From Klebsormidium nitens (taxonomy: Eukaryota; Streptophyta; Klebsormidiophyceae; Klebsormidiales; Klebsormidiaceae): a stretch of DNA of 64,000 nt. Of the stretch, positions 1 to 11,000 are shown in pieces. Below the pieces are notes generated by a model, which was given only the letters and a program-made list of their open reading frames with translations, was not told the origin of the DNA and made no database searches. Made by a program: the position numbers and the translations under genes. The stretch is taken from positions 1-64,000 of the forward strand of contig DF237410.1 in the NCBI GenBank assembly GCA_000708835.1, given 5' to 3'. Within the stretch, counting starts at the first letter, position 1. Each line of letters begins with the position of its first letter.

Positions 1-58
1 GGTCAACGAAATCCTGTCGAGAACGAGGTTAGGCTTAACCAGTCGTAATCGTTACACT

Positions 59-265
59 TGTGGTTGGTAGTACACCCGACTCGACTCACTATCGGACGGT
101 CAATATTGCGTACATTACGCACCAATAACTTGCCATCCTACGGTCGATACTCGCGCCTACCGAAGCCTCAATCAACGGCTACGAATTGTCTACGATATTA
201 GGGCGTACTTCATGCAAGTAACGCCCGAATCTCAACACGTATTCAAACGGCTAACGCTCGAGTCT
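59..265 (+). repeat. LTR-like repeat copy A
   Basis: This stretch is a diverged copy of 3480-3752. Shared blocks include TGGTTGGTAGTA, GACTCACTA followed by CGGACGGTC, CCAATAACTTGC and TCAACGGCTACGA, in the same order. Copy B has about 85 extra bases after the first block. Just after the last block lies TATTAGGGC (196-204), which aligns with TATCAGAGC in copy B, a remnant of the plant initiator-Met-tRNA primer-binding site. The similarity continues about 60 bases past it. The simplest reading is the end of a 5' LTR plus leader of a plus-strand copia element. The true LTR ends cannot be placed. Confidence 0.5.
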
Positions 266-300
266 CAACTTTTTTACGCACTGGATATCCCATGCAATTC

Positions 301-645
301 CTATCTTGATCTTCCACTTCGGAACCTCCCCGGTGCTGGCATCTTGTTCAGAATGTCCGCCTTCATGTCCTCTGTCAGGCGGTACGCAAATCCGACATGT
401 CGCACCACCCCCTCCCGCGCACGATGATGGATCACCTCGATGTGCTACGATCGCTGCACAGCGATCCGATGCTTTTGAGCCGTATTGCTTGCTCTCTGCT
501 TGTCGCGACAAATTTGGACCGTTGCCAGATTTGGCTCCAAGTCTCCCACCAACTTGCGAAACGCAACGCCTTCTTGCTCCGCATTCGGATACTCGTTATT
601 GAAACCCTTGGTGAGGGGGTTAAGCTGTAGTTGGCTATTCGTCAT
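301..645 (-). pseudogene. Ty1/copia RNase H domain remnant
   Basis: Read on the minus strand, this matches the C-terminal RNase H part of copia polyproteins: an acidic lead-in, a leucine-rich stretch (RKLVGDLEP), a 'CRDKQRAS' segment in place of the usual DNQ(S/A)AI, then HRIAVQRS, HIEVIHHRAREGVV and finally ADILNK near the C-terminus. A TAG at 447-445 sits where the family has the Lys of the (R/S)KHI motif, so the frame is broken. The terminal stop is at 303-301. Clearly non-functional. No full reverse transcriptase lies upstream of it on this strand. Confidence 0.7.
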
Positions 646-1165
646 TGGGTCTTATTGTGTTGTCAGCATACATGCTCATCATTTATTGACAGCAGCCGTG
701 CATCTTACGAGGAACACACGAAGCGCCTGAAAAACTTCTTTTGAGATGCTGTATTTAAAGTATCGGTATTCACCACTTTGAGTCCTACGGGGCTCTCCGT
801 CCACTGGTCTCACTAGCCTACTAGGCTGACAGGCCATAAGTCACACACCACTAGGCTGACTAGCCTGGCGCACAATCACACTCAACTCTAGCCTTCAATG
901 TCGTCATCTACGCCTTACGCTGATGGTGTTGCCATGCACGTCAAAAGAAACCCGGTTTCGTGTGTACTGAGCGGTAGCCATTGCTTTCGCCCACAACTCT
1001 GGCTTCAACTCAACATCCTCCTGCAAAGCCCGGGCTCCTTTCGTGAGCATCCAATTCAACCGCTATGCCAAACCGTTTTGTTTGAAAGAGTGCCCCGCCG
1101 TGGTCCGTGGAACCGTCCTCTTTTCTCGAGAAGGGGCGTCAATCCTCGTTGACGCACTTTCCGCC

Positions 1166-1986
1166 CTAGGTAGTCTGTTTGCATTGCTTTGACCTTCTTT
1201 CAAGATTGCAACTCCAAACGGGCAACACGCTCTCCGCGATCGCTGTGACGTCCGTTTCATTGGTTACCAACGAAAGTTGGCTATAGTCGTCGAGGAAAGT
1301 GGCCAAGTACCTACTTCCTCCTTTTAACGTCACCGGGAGGGCTCGCAAACGTCCATATGCACAAGCCCGAAGGGCTCCGTACTCTTTCTGGAGTCCGACT
1401 CCTTTAAAAACCGCTCCGGGGTTTGCTTCGCCATGATGCAAGACTCGCATACCGAGGTCTTCTCCGCTCGAAGCGCCTCGGCTTTGACCACCACACCCCG
1501 GGTCAATTGCGAGCCTTCGACCTTACTGGTCAAACTCGCATAGACGGCATGCCCAAACTCCTGGTGGCACAACACCGAGCTCTCGGCTTCCCTCACGAGC
1601 AAGCAAGTGTTCTCCTAGATTGTCTTTCCTTGGCAGATCACCGACATGCCCTCTGCGCTTTCACCCGCTCAGAGCATGACCTCTCCGTCTATGGACACTG
1701 CGCATATCTCCACATCGCACACAACCTCGGCCCCAACCGCGGTCGCTTTCTTCACCAAGAAGAGATTGTCCACCACATCCAGCACATACGCCACCTCGGG
1801 GAAAACGTTAACCTGCTCTGCCGAGGATGTCTCACACCACAACTCCATGGTGTTAATCCGGCTATCTCGAGGAACCCCTTGTTCTCAAACTTGATTGCCC
1901 GAGTTTCGGATTTAAGCATCTCCAACGTTGATAACGAGCTCTTATTCCCGTCGTGTTCTGGCTTAGCTATATACATGGCCCCCTAG
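1166..1986 (-). pseudogene. Ty1/copia GAG-pre-integrase and integrase remnant
   Basis: The minus strand reads through the end of the protease/pre-integrase region (AYVLDVVDNLFLVKKATAVG, like the family's 'LYVPxxxxNLLSV'), an in-frame TAG near 1617, then the integrase zinc-binding HHCC pattern (CHQEFGHAVYASL, later CESCIMAKQTPERF), then LVHMDVCEPSR with the first catalytic Asp, a further stop, and SRYLATFLDDYSQ with the second Asp block. The order matches copia integrase. Stops and frame changes show that it is dead. The third catalytic residue (Glu) and the core C-terminus are not visible. Confidence 0.8.
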
Positions 1987-1999
1987 AGGCTGTTGCTAC

Positions 2000-3400
2000 G
2001 TTTGCAAAGTTATCATACTTGTGCAAGGTTATTAAAGCTCTGCTTCCTCCGTCCTCTTTGCATCACCGGGCGGAAGGATTCGTAACGCCTTTCTACAACT
2101 TCTTCCGCGTGTCAAAAGAATTCGCATTATCGATTACCACACTGTATAGTCATCAATATGTAGAAACTCTGCGTTGACCCTTGACTCTTGTTGGGTTATG
2201 GGGTTCTGACGCCGGATTCTGATGGAATAAGGCGGACTTACGGGACTACTTCCACTATAGATTCTATGTTGTTAGGTTTGGGCGATACTGGCCTTGAGTG
2301 TACGCCCTTGTATCCTATGATAGAATCTTCTATATAATCTTGGGTTTAATGCCTGTTGAAATACGGGCATTTCAAGGACCGAATCTCTATGTGATTCTAG
2401 GATTTTCGGATCACGACGTCGACGGTAATTCGACGGTAACTAGAAGTTACGATTATACGGTCAAGTGCGGGGGTTACAGCGTTACACCCGAATGGCTTGG
2501 CGTTAACCGTCGATATTGTGTAGGTTCGATGATAGCCGTCGATGTACGATATAGAGTGAAATTCTTGGACTTCGTAGGTGACGGTCCACTGAGGCTAGAC
2601 CTAGAATTAGGCCGTGACTCGGAACACTCTATATACATTGTGTGAACTTGATTGATGAATATCACTTCCGACAACGCTTTATTTCAACAATGCATAAGGT
2701 CGCCGTACAATTGTGAGTAATCACTCTAGGATGCGTGATAAGTGAGCCGTAGTGTTGAGTCCATTGTGCATGGGGTCGATTTTGCGATGTGGATTTGATG
2801 TCACGATTTGATGCGTTTTTCCGCAGACAACGTCGAACAAGGACCGTCGATTTGTCAATTGAACATCTCATGGGGTACAAGCTAAAGATGAGCTAGGCTA
2901 CTTGAACTCACGATCAGAAAACCCCACCATTTCATACTGAGAAACGCATGGTGAGAGTTGTGACGGCGCTTGTGTGCAGGGATCACCTTGAACCCCTCGT
3001 AGGTTCCAAGCATGAGCGTATGATTCTAACAACTCTTTCAGCCATCTTTTTTGCTAGTCAACACACGCTTTGTGAAATGGGCATTCTCTATGGCGAAAAA
3101 GGTTTGTGGGTTTTTTCACACGCTTCGCGAGAGGGGGTGCACTCCACTCCCCTCCACTCCACTCACTCTTTAAGCCCCCATTGGAATACATGTCACCGAC
3201 CTTGAATTGTGCGTTGCTAGTCTTTCGGATTTCCTCACTCGAGAGCGTCGTACGCCCATAACCGTTGAAAGCAAGCGCCATGCATTTTGATTCACATTTA
3301 CTATAAATGAGTATTATCACATGGCAATGTCCAAGGCAAATTTCAAATCCGATATGTATTATCAAGGCTTACAAAGTAGTCCACCTCTATCATGAAATCC
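2000..3400. other. Gene-free stretch inside retroelement debris
   Basis: No coding similarity is recognised on either strand. A 115-codon open frame at 2298-2645 has no recognisable motif and is compatible with chance. Position suggests that this DNA, together with repeat copy B, lies between the protease-like remnant (about 4.0 kb) and the pre-integrase remnant (about 1.9 kb) of a minus-strand element, so it may be a later insertion. Confidence 0.4.
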
Positions 3401-3479
3401 TATTCAAGTGACCGGGTTATTATACGACTCACTCGGGTCACTAACCACTCGCTATGTTGGCTTAATGCACCCAGATTTG

Positions 3480-3752
3480 TGGTTGGTAGTAGTATACCAA
3501 GGTGGTCGGCAGTATTGTACTACTATGTTGGGGCTACTACATATTAGTGGTCGGGGCTTTTTGATTACTCGAAACGACTCACTAACGGACGGTCGAAATT
3601 GCGTGTATAACTCGCCCAATAACTTGCTATCTTTTGGTCGTATTCCGCATTGGCCAAGGCTCGATCAACGGCTACGAGTCGAATAGAATATCAGAGCGTA
3701 ATCAGTCAGGTGACCCCCGACTTTCAAGAAACATTTGATGCAATCGGCTGCT
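3480..3752 (+). repeat. LTR-like repeat copy B with primer-binding-site remnant
   Basis: Diverged second copy of 59-265. It ends in GAATATCAGAGC (3686-3697), which matches 9 of 12 positions of the canonical copia primer-binding site TGGTATCAGAGC, the nine 3' positions being identical. A plus-strand reverse-transcriptase remnant follows at about 4.83 kb, so this could be the 5' end of a plus-strand copia element whose gag and integrase region has been lost or replaced. Confidence 0.55.
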
Positions 3753-3967
3753 TCCAATCAAGGATCCGGCGTTGGCCCATGTCGTTTAGCTCATCAATTC
3801 CGCGGCGGGAGTCTAAGCAAGCAAGAAAACCTCGTTTGCTTTTCCATGATGCACTTATACGGACTTGGTTCCACGTCGACGCCCCCGACGAATCGCCTTG
3901 CTCCGTTGTCGCCAAGTTCTCGTGCCCAAAGTATTGCGCTGGTCCGTGTTGCTCGGCCCGTTTTGGC

Positions 3968-4530
3968 TTACTCGCAAGAAACGTACGCGTCCTCCAAGGG
4001 CACGGTGCCTTCACGAACCATTTTCATAGTGGAAGTCTGATGAGCGATTGAATCGTGTAGCGTCCTTTCGACTAAAAAGGAATCCTTCAACTTGTCGAGC
4101 GACGAAAGGTCTCCCGAAATCAACTTCAAGCTTACATTTGCAGCTTTTCTTGAACACAACGATCCGACTTCGGCTGCCTACTCATCAAAATCGGCTTTGT
4201 CGCCATCTTTGACGTACATCATGTTTGCACAAGACGAGGCTTTCCCTTGTCGTACACCGCATCTCACTGTGAGCCGCTCCTCTTCACACTCGATTCTCTT
4301 TTCTTCAAATGTGGATCGGCGGCCCCCCTTAACACCTCAAGGGTGTTCGATAGGCTTTCTGTCCAAGAGATGTTGGGCGCCACCCGAAATTGACGGGGCC
4401 AATCGTTGGCACATAGAACCCATTGATCACGCTAGAGTTCCTCCCCTCTTGCTCCGATTTGAGCTCCCGCCTGTCCGGCTTGCTGCATTTTCGGACAATG
4501 TGATCGGGTTTTCGCAATCGTAGCAGCCGC
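3968..4530 (-). pseudogene. Copia gag zinc knuckle and protease-like remnant
   Basis: On the minus strand, about 4528-4480 encodes a CX2CX4HX4C-like zinc knuckle: CYDC in one frame and PDHIVRKC in another, so a frameshift splits it. Downstream at 4159-3968 a stretch with DLSSLDKLKDS and EGTVPLEDAYV resembles the 'TGD..LFSSL....VxGxGTVxL' part of the copia protease domain. The order zinc knuckle then protease is right for copia, and the next expected block (pre-integrase) is found at 1.9 kb on the same strand. The knuckle is moderately convincing; the protease part is weaker. Confidence 0.5.
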
Positions 4531-4824
4531 CCAGGGCCCCTTCGCCCCGAATCTCATCCTTGGCCGTGGCACTTTTCTTTGTTTCCTTTTCATTGAGCTT
4601 CGTATGTACTACAATGGGAAGTACCCCACCACCGCGCTCTTTTGCAGGCCTATCAAACCCCTGCTCGTGCTTTAAGGCGAAATCACCTTACCAAGCTCAT
4701 TGCGTTATTGAAAGTCAAGCGAGAAGAGATTAATGGCGGTCACCATGAATTGAGTGTGTGACGCGGGACGCTCTGTCTAAACCTTGAGCGATACTAATTT
4801 CCTTGAACAAATGACGAAAGGGTC

Positions 4825-5100
4825 CTGGTGTTGACTTCGATGAACTCTACACCCCAGTGATCAAGCACAAAACGTTGCAAACGCATCTAACGATGGGCGC
4901 ATAACACGATTTGGAGGTTGGGTAGGTTTAACGCCAAAATGGGTTTCATTGACGGAATGCTAAAGGAAAGATGTGACATTTGGAAGTCGCAGGGATACAA
5001 GTAACAGGACGGGCTCAAGATGATCTGCCGCCTCAAGTGCACAGAAGTTTTGTAATGGTGCATTAGGCTCATTTGTCCTAAAATACGGAGCTCGTGAGCT
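4825..5100 (+). pseudogene. Ty1/copia reverse transcriptase remnant (plus strand)
   Basis: The plus strand reads PGVDFDELYTPVIKHKTLQ, the classic start of the copia reverse transcriptase ('G.DF.E.F.PV....T'). After stops and a shift it continues with GFIDGMLKE (family 'AFLNG.L.E'), SQGYK and MICRLKC (family 'VC.LKKSLYGLKQ'). At least five in-frame stops and one frameshift disrupt it. It is opposite in strand to the integrase and RNase H remnants nearby, so at least two elements or a rearranged one are present. Confidence 0.75.
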
Positions 5101-8060
5101 TTGAGTTCATGGAAAACGCGGCACTATTATCAAACCCTTAGCTGAAGAGCAAGTCTATCTTGTGCTTGGATGGACGATTCTCCTCGTTCCAAAAAGCGGA
5201 GCGCATTGCAAAGGTAAAGGTGCACTTGACGGACTCACCCCATGTGCATCTGCAGAAAGTGAAGTACTTTCTTCTGATGAAGCGATCATGCGTGATATAC
5301 AATTATGAGCGTCCTATATTTGAACCAGAACAAACTGACAAGCGAGCTGCTCCGGCGGTATGGAGGTGGCGGACGAGCGAATGCGTGGCAATGTCCCACG
5401 TTGACGAGAGTCTAATCAAGAAGAAAAAATGAGAGCTATAATACAGAGTGGTTGTTATACAGAAGTATATGAGAAGCTTGTTGTACATAAGAGTGTGTAT
5501 GAGCCCGACTCATTGAACATGCGGTGGGCGCGCTTGCCTGCCGCATGCCAGGCGGCGCTTGATGTTATGCGCTTCCTGGCAAGGACGCAAAAGACGGGGT
5601 GAAGAGGGAGCGAAGAGACTCTCGTCTGATGATTATCGTAAGGCGTCTGAGTGAGGGGGGGCCTATTTTTGAGAAATTCATTGAGACTGAGCCCGTATTC
5701 TGACCCTTGAGTAGTTCGATCGAAATTGGGGCCTCAAACGTGTCGATCGAAATCTCAATACACAGTGAGTTTACTCAATTGGAGATCTGGAAGGTCAAAT
5801 TGGACCTAGCCATTACGGTTCGGAGTTTCCCAACTTTGGATTTGTTAAAACTCATTTAAAACGTTCCTCAGGTCCTCTTGTAGATCATACCACAAAGTCA
5901 GCTGTAAAATCGTGGCACGGCTTTTTATACGCTGAAAATCCTAGAACCCTAGTACTTTCAAGTTTGGACATACTGTCGAGTTTAGAATGGTAAGGATTAC
6001 CGTGCGAATTCGACTCTTGCAATTCCGCGTGCACAATTTTCTCGATTGCGTTGTATTAATGCGCGGATTTTTGCAGGTAACGTGGACACAAGGCAGTGCA
6101 CTACGGGCTACTTCTCGCGAAGGCGTTCAGACGGTCGAGTGAGTTGCATTCAGAAGTTGCTGCCTTGAGGGTGGAAATATATGTCTTGCACCACTTTTTC
6201 ACAAGCTACCTAGGGTGGGTACCGGCCGAGTCGATTTCGACTCGGTTCGCAACGGAATTGTGATACCGCGTACCAAATTTCGTTGCGGTCTTACTCGCGG
6301 TTCACGATACGACGACTCACATTTGTGTTACATGTACGCGATATGAGTACAAAGGATTTTCCGCTCCGTGAGTCAGTGTGATGAAATTGTTACTATGATA
6401 GTGTTCTATTTTACACTTTGAATGAAGCATAAAAGTAGTGCTCAAAGATGACGCTTATGCAGCATGTAGAAAACATTTGACAAGCATAAAAAATTGTTGG
6501 GCAGGCGTCGTTAATTAGGGGTCCTTCGAAGCTCCAAGTGGTTGTTTTGTTGAGAACAAATCTGAAAAATCTGCATACGAGGCGCAAGTTGGACGCCATT
6601 GTTGGGTCTTGAAATGCGCGTTCTCTTGCACTTCCCTTTCAAGTTCGTGCACTCTTAAGTTCCAGGCTAGGTACCGCGGTACTCTTGCGTGGTTCGAGTC
6701 GGAGGGCAGTTCCGACCGAGACCATAATTTGTGAATGTGAGACTCGGGTCTGGCGCAATGGTACAGTATTAGTGTCGCCGGAAAGTACAGGTCTCTCCAA
6801 TCATCGGCCCCGTGTCAGAAAATGCTCAATTCAAGTACTCGGAAAGTAAGTCGGCGTCGAGTACATTCGTCTGTACCGCAATCAAATATTTGTCGCGGCG
6901 CGTAACACCGGTGAAACAAACTTGTGGCCGAATCGTTATGCGATTGATACCCCCGATACTCACCCTAGGCAGCTTGTGTTAGGACCGCAGCTCGGGTGGT
7001 GAAAGCGACGTCGTGGTTATGTATTTTGAAGGAGACCTTGAGATTTGGACCCCAAAACCGTCCGCTTTAGATTTATAGCGAGAACCATTAGGCAAATACG
7101 GCTCCCGAAGCATTCAATTGCTTTATAGAGGTCAAGCTTGCCATGATTGAAGTAATTATACCCTTTGCATGCACGTTCGCAGTGAGTATGCAGATCCGAA
7201 TTGCGATCTGAGAAAGGACGAAAATAGACCATATGAAGACATCGGGACATATTGACCAATTTGGAGTTGGCACCTTGCAAAATCGTGACGGCGAGACAAG
7301 AGTCGCATATTGATCATCTTAAAAAGATTAAACACGGGCATTGGAACGTCCGCGAATCACTAGGTGACAACAAGCCTGGTTTTGAAACCGCCATCGCTCA
7401 TAATTCGACGGTAGCTGCAGTATGATACAGAAAGAACGTGTATAGTAGCATGATTTGGAGTGCATCGATCGACGCACTAAGAGTTGACAATAGACGGCTG
7501 GTTTTCCGGATGTTATCGGGTTTGCAAGAGTTTGCCTGTCATCCGACCATCTACCTTGCAAAACAAACCCCAAGGTCAGCCTCGACACATGCAAGGAACA
7601 CACGAGCAAACGAGGAACTCGACATGCAATTTTGCGAAACGGAGCAGTGAGCATTTTCATATGCACAGCTGCGGTCAGCCTCAAAAGACTGGTGCAGATT
7701 GCCAACGTCATTCAATGGTTAGGAATGTATCGAAAGGACATACCAGCTTGATGGCCAAACATTTGAATTGGCTACATCAAAAAGTCGGTCGTCGACATTA
7801 GTTTTCGGTACCTCGTCTTATTATGCATCATTTCTCTACACAATACTCGCCCATTCATGCCCAAATGTGAAGAGGTGAAAGCTCTGTACCCGGCAATTTT
7901 GGTCTACTAATGGAAGTCAACCTTTGAGAACGTCTTGCCTTCTTATAAGCCAAGAGACATTCTCCCAAACGCTACAAGGATAATCTAGGTTACTTTACAT
8001 TGAAAGCTTGGAACCCGCGAGCGCAAGAAAGGGCTATGCAATGCGTCGAGTCCTACAAAT
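5100..8060. other. Gene-poor, probably repeat-derived DNA
   Basis: No gene is recognised. An open frame at 5160-5432 on the plus strand continues downstream of the reverse-transcriptase remnant and may be its C-terminal debris, but I see no motif. Further short frames around 7.3-7.8 kb on both strands carry no recognisable domain. Base use differs from the GC-rich genic part that begins at about 8.05 kb. Confidence 0.4.
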
Positions 8061-8068
8061 AACATATT

Positions 8069-11000
8069 TCAAACTTTGCTCTGCAGGTTGACGAGCGACC
8101 AGTAGGCGCCGCCCTCCCCCTTGGCAATCAGCTTGTCGTGGCTGCCGGCCTCCACGATCTTGCCCTCCGCCAGCACCGCAATCTGGTCTGCGTTGCGGAT
8201 GGTGGACAACCTGCACAACAACGCGCGACGCAGCTGTTTAAATAGCGCTTCGGCGCTCTCCGGCCCAACAAGCGGACGGGCAAGCTGGCAGGCGCTTGAG
8301 AAGAGGGGATGCGGGCCACAGCAGCCGGCGGCAGGTGATACTGTCGGCGTGCGCCACCTGGTGGCAGCGCGGGGCGGCGGCTCACCGGTGCGCGACCACG
8401 ACTGTGGTGCGGCGCAGCATGAGGCGGTCCAGCGCGGCCTGCACCAGCTTCTCGGACTCGCTGTCCAGCGCGGAGGTGGCCTCGTCCAGCAGCAGCTGCG
8501 CCACACAGCACGGCGAGTCAGGCGGACAGACCAGGGGCGCGCATGCGTGCATGAGCTACATCCCCAGCAGGCATAGGACTCAGCAGCGGTGAAACTAAAC
8601 AAAGGCTCCCACAAAGGTTACCACGAACGTTCCTTGGTGCGACTTGGCAAGCCCACGTGTCGGGCCTCTGCAGCGTGCATCAGATTTGCTCTGTGTGGCA
8701 GGCCGGACCAGCGGTGCCTGCCGCTGCTCGGAGGCCGTGCGCTACGCTGGAGAGCACTGCAGCAGCCGCAGGCGGCGCGACCACTTCCCAAGGCCGGGGG
8801 TGGCCAGCAGAGGAGGCCCCAGGGCGCCACTCACGATGCGCGGGTCCTTGAGCACCGCGCGGGCAATGGCGATGCGCTGCTTCTGGCCCCCCGACATCTG
8901 CACCCCGCGCTCGCCCACCTGCACATGCGCGCGCACGCAACTTAAAGTCTCGCATCTTGGAGCAAAGAGCAAATTCGGACGGCTGTTTCCAAATTTTCTT
9001 ACATTCTTGACCGCCTATCCTTAGTTGCCCCTGAATCCTTTTCGAAGTAAGGTCTGACCCCAGCCAATCACTTTTTGAGAAGGGGCGGAAACAACTTCAG
9101 AACTGAGGGGCCAAATCATCCAATGTCCGATAGACATCCCTTTGTCAATCGCAACCTTCTGGATACGGCTTGACAGCAGCCGGCCGCCCTGTCAGGCACT
9201 GGCCCCCTTCCCGCCCCCCCCCCCCCCTCTGCCGCACCTGCGTATCGTAGCCGTCGGGCAAGCCGCTGATGAAATTGTGCGCATTGGCCGCCCGTGCCGC
9301 CTCCACAATTTCCGCCTCTGAGGCGCCCTCGCGGCCGTATGCAATGTTGGCGCGGATGCTGGTCGCAAACAGCGTCGGCTCCTGCCACGGCCACCAGCAC
9401 ACAGCGCGTCAGCCACAGTGCGGGACAACAGACAGCACTCGACAGCTCCGCATGTATACGGAAGCGCAGCTGTGCATCGTGGCGCTGGCTGCCCAGCGGC
9501 CCGTATACAGGAAGCCGCGCAGCTGTGGGCGGATGCCCGTTGCCCGCGCGGGCCCACCTGCGAGACGAGGCCGATCTGGCGGCGCAGTGCGCGCAGCTGG
9601 AGGGTGCGGATGTCGTGGCCGTCGATGAGGACCGCCCCGGCCTCCGGGTCGTAGAACCTGGGGCAGGCGCGCCACACACGCGGCGCGGGTCAGCGGAGGG
9701 GGCGGTGTGGAGGGCCAGGAAGCCGGGATAGGCGACGCAGGGAACGAGGCGCGCAATTGCCCACTGTGAAATTAAGCATCTGGTATTTCATTGCGAGCTC
9801 GTCCCCTGAGCTGCATCGAGCCCTCTCAAGAGGCACGGGGGAGAGGGACGGCCGCGCACCTCTCGATGAGCGACACGATGGTGCTCTTGCCGCTGCCGCT
9901 CTGGCCCACGAGCGCCACGGTGGTGCCCGCCGGCACGCGCAGGCTGAAGTCCGCAAAGACGGTCACGTCGGGGCGGCTGGGGTAGCGGAACGTGACGTGC
10001 TTCAGCTCGATGTTGCCCGTGATGCTGTCCAGCACGCGGCCGGCGGGGTCCTCCGCGTCGATGGCGGGGCGGCGGTCCAGCAGGCCGAAGACAGACTGCA
10101 GCGCGGAGCTGCCCTTGGCCACCTCGGGGGCCAGCCTGCGCGGAACCGGCCGCGCGTCAGCACAGGGCGGGCAGCGGGGCAGACAGACGGGGAGCACCTG
10201 GAGCAGCGGCAACAAGAGGGCGAAGAGGCCCAGCAAGACGAGGCAGGAGAGGCATGTCAGCGGCCAGCACGTTCGCTCTGTAGATCCACAAGGGCCACAA
10301 GCAGGCCGGCAGCCAAAGGATAGAGCGACTTACCCGAGTGCCTCTCCGATAGCAAAGGCGCTCACAATCATGACCTGCACGGCAATAGAGGGGGAGTCAG
10401 CTTTGACACGAGCTTTGAAAAGGGCCTTTCAGCTGCCCACTTGGATGCATGGCTGTGCGTCAGACGCCCGCCAGGACCGCGCGAGGGGCCGCCGGGTCAC
10501 TGGCCTGGCCGTGGCGGGCCGGTGCTCACCATGAAGACCTTGAGTACCTGCCCGAACTCGCCGTGGCCCTGCCCCACCAGCTGGCCCGCGTACCTGCACC
10601 CAACACGGCAACACGGCAGTGTTAACACGCCATCTACGTCAGCGCCCCGCCAAGCAAGTCCAACAGAGGGAGTGCCCAGCATGACCGTAAGCAGGGGGCC
10701 ACGAAAGCGCTGCTGCCATGCGGGACTCCCGTGCGGCACTGCGGCAGCACGGCTCACCAGAGTGCCAGGCCGAAGGACGCGAAGAGCGCGAACTGGCCCG
10801 CGCCAAAGCAGCCGCCCGCGATCTGGCCGCGGCGGAAGGCGCGTTGGAGCGGCCCCGCGAGGTGCGAGTTGAAGAGGCGCAGCACCGTGTCCTCCGCGCT
10901 GAACGCCGCCACCGTGCGCATGTTGCCCACCGCCTCGCTCGCCACCTGCGAGGACTGCTCGTAATTCTTGGCGGCGTCGATGGCGAAGCCCTTGAGCATG

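Noticed and set aside
2298-2645. 115-codon open frame in retroelement debris
   Set aside because: No domain recognised, and it lies in decayed repeat DNA.
6748-6815. tRNA-like stretch (TCTGGCGCAATGGTACAG)
   Set aside because: It resembles an A box, but no B box (GGTTCGANTCC) or cloverleaf pairing follows.
9757-10323. Long plus-strand frames opposite the transporter (here and at 10718-11359, 11898-12587)
   Set aside because: They are antisense to well-supported transporter exons and arise from GC-rich codon bias.
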